10,774 nt of DNA from Burkholderiales bacterium (GTDB taxonomy: Bacteria; Pseudomonadota; Gammaproteobacteria; Burkholderiales; CAIKXV01): positions 1-10,774 of the forward strand of contig JACMMK010000189.1 of assembly GCA_014379045.1 (NCBI GenBank), in the 5' to 3' direction. Positions 5,904 to 10,774 of the stretch are shown piece after piece (the first letter of the stretch is position 1; each line of letters starts with the position of its first letter). A program made the position numbers and the translations under genes. The notes under the pieces were generated by a model, which was not told the DNA's origin, ran no database searches, and worked only from the letters and a program-made list of their open reading frames with translations.

Positions 5904-7178
5904 ATGAGCGAGACCAGGAAGAAACCGGTACCGCGCAGGGCGTCGTTGGAACCTACCGAGCCGTATGTCCGGCGCATGGAAGAACAGCGCTGGCTGATCG
6001 ACAGCACGATTCGTTCGATCGGGGTCGAGTGGGACCAGCCCCGTCTCAACAGCTATGCGACCGCTTGCGGGCCGATCGCTGCCGGTGATCTCGCCTCTGT
6101 ACGTAGCCGCGTGCAGAAATACAGCGACATCAATCCGGCATTCGAGTCGGTGGCGCGCAGGCGCGAAGCCGTAGCGCGGATGGCCGAAGCGGCGGGCCAT
6201 GCGGTGACCGCGCGCGACAATTACTTCGTCGCTTCGGTGTTCTGGGCCGCCTCTCAATGGACACTGCTGACGAACGATGCGCACAACCTGGCGAACAACG
6301 TGCGCAAGCGCGAATGTTTCGCGGCCTACGCGAAGAATGCGGACCATCAGGTCGAGGCCGCCTGGGTCCAGCTGCCCGGCGGCGGTCGGCTGCCAGGCTG
6401 GTTCCATCTGCCGTACGGCTTCCGGGGCGCACGCGTGCCGGCGATCGTGTCGATCCCGGGGATGGACGGTTTCAAGGAGGCCAACATTGCGCTGGCCGGG
6501 GACCGCTGGTTGTCGCGCGGCATCGCCGTGCTGGTCCTGGAGGGTCCGGGACAATACGAGGCGGTGCTCGGCGGCGTGCCGTTCAGCATGGCCGCATGGA
6601 AGGCCACCGGCAAGGCGGCCTTCGACTGGCTGCACCAGCGCGTTGAAGTCGATGCGCAGCGCATCGGCATAATCGGCAACAGCTTCGGGTCGTTCTTTGC
6701 GACCCTTGCTGCCGCCTGGGAGTCGCGCTACCGGGCGGCTGCGATCACTTCCATCTGCCTCGAGCCGGGCGGCGAGACGATCTTCCAGAAGGCATCGCCG
6801 ACCTTCAAGCACCGCTTCATGTACATGTCGGGATTCACCGACGAGACACGCTTCGACCGCATGCGCCGCACGATGACGCTGGCACCGCATGCGAAACGCA
6901 TCCGGATGCCGTTTCTCTGCGTCGCCGGCGAACGTGACGAACTCTGTCCCGTGGAATGGGCCTGGCGCACGCTCGATGCGATGCGCGGCCCGACGCAGCT
7001 GGTCGTCTATCAGGAGTCGCGCCACTCGGTGGGCACTGTGCCGTCGACCGTGCTCGGACCGAACCCGCCGGCGATGAGCGCCGACTGGATGCTCGATCGC
7101 CTGAACGGCGTACCGCTCGAATCCGCCCGGCTGTTCGTCGACGCCAGCGGCACGCTCGTCAGCAGGAGTCACCCATGA
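5904..7178 (+). CDS. Alpha/beta hydrolase resembling 2,6-dihydroxypseudooxynicotine hydrolase
   Basis: This is a 424-aa cytoplasmic serine hydrolase with a helical N-terminal extension (about residues 15-150) before the alpha/beta core. This architecture is known from 2,6-dihydroxypseudooxynicotine hydrolase and FrsA/DUF1100 relatives. Core features are: VPAIVSIPGMDGFKE (178-192), giving the oxyanion-strand region; VLVLEGPGQYEA (209-220), the LEGPGQ motif of this group; nucleophile elbow GNSFGS with Ser260; acid Asp345 in AGERDELCP; and His374 in ESRHSVG. DHPON hydrolase cleaves a C-C bond, but other relatives are esterases, so the reaction is not fixed by sequence alone. ATG 5904 follows GGGAG (5895-5899). 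The gene is divergent from the molybdenum hydroxylase, with 121 bp between the starts, and overlaps the next Bug receptor by ATGA (7175-7178), which implies coupled translation with a transport protein. Confidence 0.87.
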   Translation: MSETRKKPVPRRASLEPTEPYVRRMEEQRWLIDSTIRSIGVEWDQPRLNSYATACGPIAAGDLASVRSRVQKYSDINPAFESVARRREAVARMAEAAGHAVTARDNYFVASVFWAASQWTLLTNDAHNLANNVRKRECFAAYAKNADHQVEAAWVQLPGGGRLPGWFHLPYGFRGARVPAIVSIPGMDGFKEANIALAGDRWLSRGIAVLVLEGPGQYEAVLGGVPFSMAAWKATGKAAFDWLHQRVEVDAQRIGIIGNSFGSFFATLAAAWESRYRAAAITSICLEPGGETIFQKASPTFKHRFMYMSGFTDETRFDRMRRTMTLAPHAKRIRMPFLCVAGERDELCPVEWAWRTLDAMRGPTQLVVYQESRHSVGTVPSTVLGPNPPAMSADWMLDRLNGVPLESARLFVDASGTLVSRSHP

Positions 7179-8164
7179 TCCCGATTTCCAGGTTCGCCCG
7201 CGGCCTGATCGCCGCCGCCTCGATGAGTGCGGTGGCGGCCACGGCCCAGGCGCAGCCGGCATTTCCCACCAAGCCGGTACGGGTGATCGTTACCTTCTCG
7301 GCCGGCGGTGCGGCCGACTTCACCGCCCGGGTGTTGGCCGAAAGGCTGTCGGACGTGTGGAAGCAGCAGGTGGTGGTGGAGAATCGTATCGGCGCCGGCG
7401 GCAACATCGGTGTCGAGGCGGTGGTGCGGGCGCCGGCCGACGGCTACACGCTGCTGCTCGCCTCGGCGGCCCAGCCGATCAATGTCGCACTGTATTCGAA
7501 GCTGCCGTTCGACCTGTTCAAGGACCTCGCGCCGGTGGCGTTGGTCACCGTGTCGCCGATGGCGCTCGCGGTGCATCCGCGGGTGAAGGAGGCCGACCTG
7601 CGCGCGTTCACCGCGAACATGCGCGCCAACCCGGGCAAGTTGTCGTACGCCACCTGCGGCATCGCGACCTCGCATCATTTCGCGTTCGAGTTGTACAAGT
7701 TCCAGGCGAAGCTGGCGGCGCTGCACATCCCGTACCGCGGCTGCGCGGCGGCGGTCGCGGACGCGGTCGGGGGCCAGGTCGACACGGTGATCTCCTCGCT
7801 GAACACCCTGCTGCCGCACCAGGCCGCCGGGCGTCTGAAGATTCTCGCGATCACCTCGCGCAACCGATCGCCGTCGGCGCCCGACGTGCCGACCTTCCGC
7901 GAGTCCGGGGTTCCTGAGCTGAAGGACTATGCGAGCAGCGTCTACTATGGCTTCATGGCGCCTGCCGCGACCCCGCCGGACGTCGTCGCGAAGATCGAGG
8001 CCGATCTGCGCAAGGTGATGACGCTGCCCGAGGTCGTGCAGAGGGTCGCCGGCGGCGGCCTGGAAGTTGCATTCGTAAGCGCCACTGAAATGGGCGCGAC
8101 GATGCGCAGCGACGCCGAGCAGCTGCGGAAGATCGTCGAGTTCGCCGGCATCAAGCCGGAGTGA
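7175..8164 (+). CDS. Bug/TctC-family tripartite tricarboxylate transporter substrate-binding protein
   Basis: This is a 329-aa periplasmic receptor. The signal peptide has a hydrophobic stretch at residues 10-24 and a likely cleavage site AQA-Q at 26/27. The mature start is PAFPTKPVRVIVTFSAGGAAD, with the ligand loop written FSAGGxxD, followed by VENRIGAGGNIG, DGYTLLLASAAQP, LSYATCGIATSHH, HIPYRGCAAAVADAVGGQVD and APDVPTFRESGVPEL. ATG 7175 overlaps the hydrolase stop and has AGGAG (7164-7168) 6 nt upstream. Two cysteines, Cys161 and Cys190, lie in the two loops that usually carry small residues (YASxG and PYKG[SA]) near the ligand pocket, which is unusual for this mostly Cys-free family. The pairing with the alpha/beta hydrolase suggests that enzyme's substrate or a related acid as ligand (inference). 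The gene converges on the amidase with 29 bp between. Confidence 0.93.
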   Translation: MIPISRFARGLIAAASMSAVAATAQAQPAFPTKPVRVIVTFSAGGAADFTARVLAERLSDVWKQQVVVENRIGAGGNIGVEAVVRAPADGYTLLLASAAQPINVALYSKLPFDLFKDLAPVALVTVSPMALAVHPRVKEADLRAFTANMRANPGKLSYATCGIATSHHFAFELYKFQAKLAALHIPYRGCAAAVADAVGGQVDTVISSLNTLLPHQAAGRLKILAITSRNRSPSAPDVPTFRESGVPELKDYASSVYYGFMAPAATPPDVVAKIEADLRKVMTLPEVVQRVAGGGLEVAFVSATEMGATMRSDAEQLRKIVEFAGIKPE

Positions 8165-8193
8165 GGCGTTGCGATGGCGCCTTGCCGTAGCGG

Positions 8194-9681
8194 TCACTCG
8201 TAGCCAGGGGGCGGATCGAATCGGCGGTGGATGGTCTCGAGGACGCGCGCGAGCGCGATGCAGCGCAGGTCGGCGTACTCGGGACCGATCACCTGCAGTC
8301 CGATCGGGAGGCCAGCGGGGCAGGACTGTCCGGGGCCGCGCGTCGAGCGCCCTGCGGGAATCGCCGTGGCCGGCAGGTTGGCTGCCGACGCCAGGCCAAT
8401 CCAGAAGTAAGTGTCCGACGCGGGACGCGACGTTCCATCCACGTCGAGGCGGTGGAGCGACTTGGGCAACGCATGCATGTGCGGGAAGGCCGGCGTCGGC
8501 GATACCGGCGCTATCAGCGCATGGTGCCTTTGAAAGAAGGCTTCCCACGCCTCGCGCAACCGCTGGCGTTCGGCGTTGCGCTCGAGCCAGTCGCGATGCG
8601 ACTGGGTGAGGCTGCGCAACATCAGGGCTTCGACTCCCCGGTCGTCGGGATCCAGTGCGGCGGCGGCGGGCGCGAGCGACGCAATCGAGGTGCGGTCGCG
8701 GCGGAAAGAGGTCGAGCCTCGGGCGAGCGCAAGGAACAACTCAATGTACGCGTGGCCGGGGATCGGCAATGGCGGATCCAGCGTGACGTGCGCGCCATGC
8801 TCGCTGAACCGAGCCGCGACGTCGAGCGCGGCGCGGGTGGTGTCTGCATCCACCGGAAAGTCGGCGTGGCCGGTGATGACCGCAATCCGGCACTCGTCCA
8901 GCGGCGGGAGGTCCGGCTCGGGCAGTTGCAGCCGCCACGCGCGCGCGGCGATGCCATCCACGCCGGCAAGCAAACGCATGGCGAGGTCCAGATCTTCGGC
9001 GTTGCGCGCGAGCGGCCCGACCACATTCACATCATCCGGCGGAAGCCCCGGTTCCAGCGCATGGCCGCGCACCGGTACGATGCCCCAGGTCGGTTTGTGC
9101 CCGTACACCCCGCAGAAATGCGCAGGCATCCGAATGGAACCGCTGTTGTCGCTGCCGATCTCCAGTGCACTGAAGCCGGCAGCGAGCGCGACCGCGGCGC
9201 CACCGGAAGAGCCTCCAGGCGAACGCCCGGTGTCCCAGGGGTTCATCGTTGCTCCGTAGGCGGCATTGAACGTCTGCCAGTCGGCCAGGTCGAGCGGCAC
9301 ATTGGTCTTGCCGAGCACGATCGCCCCGGCCGCGAGCAGCCGCGCAACTGCGACGGCATTCTCGGCGGCACGATGGCCTAGCCGTTCCGGGCGCCCGAAG
9401 GTGGACGGCGTACCGGTCCAGTCGAAGCATTCCTTGATGGTGACCGGCACACCATGCAGTGGTCCGAGGCACCGGCCCGCACGCAGCACGGTATCGGCCT
9501 CATCGGCGCTGGCGAGCGCTTCTTCGACACGCAGGCATACGATCGCATTGAGTTGCGGATTGAAGCGCGCGATGCGCGCGAGGCAGTGCTCGACCAACGT
9601 GCGCGAGGACAGCTCACCGAGACGGATGCGGCGCGCGAGTGCGGCCGCGCCGAGGGTGTGCAGGTCAGTGTCGGTGTCCAG
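8194..9681 (-). CDS. Amidase-signature family hydrolase with a non-standard start
   Basis: This enzyme hydrolyses amide bonds, releasing ammonia or an amine. The signature triad is visible, numbered from TTG 9597: Lys55 in GPLHGVPVTIKE, Ser130 in SPGGSSGGAAVALAAG, and nucleophile Ser154 in GSDNSGSIRMPAHFCGVYGHKPT. The ordinary-start version (TTG 9597) has 467 aa but begins inside the conserved first helix. Reading on gives LHTLGAAALARRIRLGELSSRTLVEHCLARI with an in-frame stop just beyond, and this is typical amidase N-terminus. No ATG, GTG or TTG exists in that extension. The Shine-Dalgarno GAGGAAGG (9698-9691) points to ACG 9684-9682 or CTG 9681-9679, so a roughly 495-aa product from CTG is annotated. 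The substrate cannot be read (aryl, aliphatic or carbamoyl amides are all possible). It is convergent with the third Bug receptor. FAAH-like and GatA-like relatives share these motifs, but no GatB/C is present. Confidence 0.87.
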   Translation of the reverse strand: MDTDTDLHTLGAAALARRIRLGELSSRTLVEHCLARIARFNPQLNAIVCLRVEEALASADEADTVLRAGRCLGPLHGVPVTIKECFDWTGTPSTFGRPERLGHRAAENAVAVARLLAAGAIVLGKTNVPLDLADWQTFNAAYGATMNPWDTGRSPGGSSGGAAVALAAGFSALEIGSDNSGSIRMPAHFCGVYGHKPTWGIVPVRGHALEPGLPPDDVNVVGPLARNAEDLDLAMRLLAGVDGIAARAWRLQLPEPDLPPLDECRIAVITGHADFPVDADTTRAALDVAARFSEHGAHVTLDPPLPIPGHAYIELFLALARGSTSFRRDRTSIASLAPAAAALDPDDRGVEALMLRSLTQSHRDWLERNAERQRLREAWEAFFQRHHALIAPVSPTPAFPHMHALPKSLHRLDVDGTSRPASDTYFWIGLASAANLPATAIPAGRSTRGPGQSCPAGLPIGLQVIGPEYADLRCIALARVLETIHRRFDPPPGYE

Positions 9682-9740
9682 CGTGAACGTCCTTCCTCAG
9701 CCCGATAGACGACACCGAGGGGCCGTGACTTTGCCCCGGT

Positions 9741-9773
9741 CCGCCTGCGCCCGATTGCGCAGCCGCGAGGCGG
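9741..9773. terminator. GC-rich hairpin between VWA gene and amidase
   Basis: In the gap between the VWA stop (9802) and the amidase start region, CCGCC (9741-9745) pairs with GGCGG (9769-9773) and TGCGC (9746-9750) with GCGCA (9757-9761), with a 6-nt loop and a 7-nt bulge. A smaller GGGGC/GCCCC pair lies at 9719-9723 and 9733-9737. Neither is followed by a T-tract on either strand. It may help end the VWA transcript, but it could also be chance in GC-rich DNA. I see nothing else in 9699-9801. Confidence 0.3.
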
Positions 9774-9801
9774 GCTTAGCGGGTACTCGTCGGCGAGCGC
9801 A

Positions 9802-10774
9802 CTACAGGATCCGCCCGAAGCGCGCCATCGACAGCACCGCTGCCGTCGCCATCAGCAGGCCCGCCAAGCCGACGAACAGCGCCGTGATCTCGGTGAGTTG
9901 CTGTTTGTCGAACGTGAGCTGGCGCGACAGACCGCGATAGATGTCGCTCAACTCTTTCGTGTTGGCCGCGCGGAAGTACTCGCCTTCGGTGACCGCTGCG
10001 ACCTTCTTCAACACGTCTTCGTCCAGGCGCACGCGCATCGACCAGCCTTCAGCGGACAACGTGATGCCCTCGGGCGTGCCCATGCCGACGGTGAAGATGC
10101 GCACGCCGCGCTCGGCTGCGAGCTCGGCGATCTTCAGGACTTCCGGACCCGTGTTGCTCTGGCCGTCCGAGAGCAGCACGATCGCCGCCTGGCTGTTCGA
10201 CCCGGGCGGCACCGGCTTGAACGGCTCGCCGGCGCTTTTCTTCAAAGGGTCGGGCAGCGCGGGTTGTGCCGCGCGACCATTCATGACCGCGTCGGTATCG
10301 ATGCCCGAGTCCGGCAGCATCGTCACCAGCGCGATCAGCAGCCCGGCGCCCAGCGCGGTGCCGCGCTGCAACTGGAAACGGTCGATTGCCGCCACGAGCT
10401 CTTCGCGGTTGCGAGTCGGCGACTGCGTCAGCGCCGCCGTGCCGGCGACCGCCACCACGCCGATCCGCACGTGCTCGGGCTGGTCCTGGATGAACGCCTT
10501 GGCGGCCTCCTGCGCCGCGGCGATCCGGTTCGGTTTGAGATCGGTGGCGCGCATGCTGCCCGAGACGTCGACCGCAAGGATCACCGATTCGAGGCGTGTA
10601 GGCAGCGGCAATACCGCCTGCGGACGCGCGATCGCTAGCGCCAGCGCGATGAACGCGATCAACCAGAGATAACGCGGCAGCCGCTCGTCGCGCCGCCTGT
10701 GCGTCGGGTCGATGCGCCGGCCGCCTGCATCGACGGTTTCCAGGCGCGCTAGTCCCGGCGCGCTGCGCCGACGA
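9802..10774 (-). CDS. VWA-domain membrane protein, BatA type (5' part outside the window)
   Basis: The frame is open from the right edge, and 323 residues are visible; the N-terminus lies beyond the window. Order seen: a charged stretch with LPRYLW; a membrane segment (about 10665-10615, LIAFIALALAIARPQ); then a VWA domain. The MIDAS metal site is complete: DVSGSM at 10569-10552, Thr in QRGTALG, and Asp in VLLSDGQSN. It ends with a C-terminal membrane segment (LFVGLAGLLMATAAVLSMA) and a short basic tail. This is the layout of BatA in MoxR-DUF58-BatA-BatB clusters, inner-membrane proteins with the VWA domain facing the periplasm that are linked to MoxR AAA ATPases. TTG 10662 could serve as a start but would cut the first membrane segment. 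A BatB gene would normally follow, but here the amidase follows instead. BatB itself is an alternative identity. Confidence 0.88.
   Translation of the reverse strand, partial: RRRSAPGLARLETVDAGGRRIDPTHRRRDERLPRYLWLIAFIALALAIARPQAVLPLPTRLESVILAVDVSGSMRATDLKPNRIAAAQEAAKAFIQDQPEHVRIGVVAVAGTAALTQSPTRNREELVAAIDRFQLQRGTALGAGLLIALVTMLPDSGIDTDAVMNGRAAQPALPDPLKKSAGEPFKPVPPGSNSQAAIVLLSDGQSNTGPEVLKIAELAAERGVRIFTVGMGTPEGITLSAEGWSMRVRLDEDVLKKVAAVTEGEYFRAANTKELSDIYRGLSRQLTFDKQQLTEITALFVGLAGLLMATAAVLSMARFGRIL

Noticed and set aside
5783..6049. Upstream extension of the molybdenum hydroxylase frame
   Set aside because: The added residues look like antisense translation of the divergent hydrolase, and TTG 5782 has a well-placed Shine-Dalgarno.
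5871..8548. Two long minus-strand open frames (5871-7262 and 7169-8548) opposite the alpha/beta hydrolase and third Bug receptor
   Set aside because: Both are shadows. The plus-strand genes have a good ribosome site, signal peptide or catalytic motifs and a stop-start overlap.
8227..9381. 384-codon plus-strand open frame opposite the amidase
   Set aside because: The minus strand holds the full amidase Ser-Ser-Lys signature; the plus frame has no domain.

Overview
The window is a strongly GC-rich stretch, with codons ending mostly in G or C, that reads as the chromosome of a betaproteobacterium, most likely Burkholderiales. The main reason is three separate periplasmic solute-binding receptors of the Bug/TctC family (tripartite tricarboxylate transport) with no TctA or TctB membrane gene nearby. 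Large orphan Bug families of this kind are typical of Bordetella, Achromobacter, Variovorax and relatives. I see no rRNA, tRNA, CRISPR array, transposase or phage gene.

Layout. (1) At the left edge is the N-terminal part of a Bug receptor on the minus strand. It is divergent from (2) a PLP-dependent low-specificity threonine aldolase on the plus strand. (3) A plus-strand unit follows: an isochorismatase-fold cysteine hydrolase, then a 122-bp element present as two tandem copies (2194-2437), then a Bug receptor. Each 122-bp copy can be read as a roughly 40-codon ORF that overlaps its neighbours by 1-4 bp. Each copy also carries several inverted repeats, including a hairpin predicted to hide the Shine-Dalgarno sequence and the start-codon region of what follows. 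(4) Converging on that receptor, only 16 bp away, is a molybdenum-hydroxylase large subunit on the minus strand, without its usual FAD and 2Fe-2S partner genes. (5) Divergent from it is a second hydrolase-receptor pair: an alpha/beta hydrolase resembling 2,6-dihydroxypseudooxynicotine hydrolase, overlapping a third Bug receptor by ATGA. (6) Converging on this pair is an amidase-signature hydrolase on the minus strand, which lacks an ordinary start codon where homology says it should begin. (7) At the right edge is a 5'-truncated VWA-domain membrane protein of the BatA type, probably housekeeping and marking the end of the catabolic region.

How the parts may fit. Genes 3-6 look like a set for taking up and degrading an unidentified small organic compound. 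Bug proteins would capture the ligand in the periplasm. The molybdenum hydroxylase would hydroxylate an aldehyde or N-heteroaromatic ring. The alpha/beta hydrolase, isochorismatase-fold hydrolase and amidase would cleave C-C or amide bonds. This combination of families resembles nicotine/nicotinate-type pathways, but the substrate is inference only. The most unusual structure is the duplicated 122-bp element between the isochorismatase-fold gene and its receptor. It could be a tandem translation-control RNA, a duplicated small coupled gene, or both.
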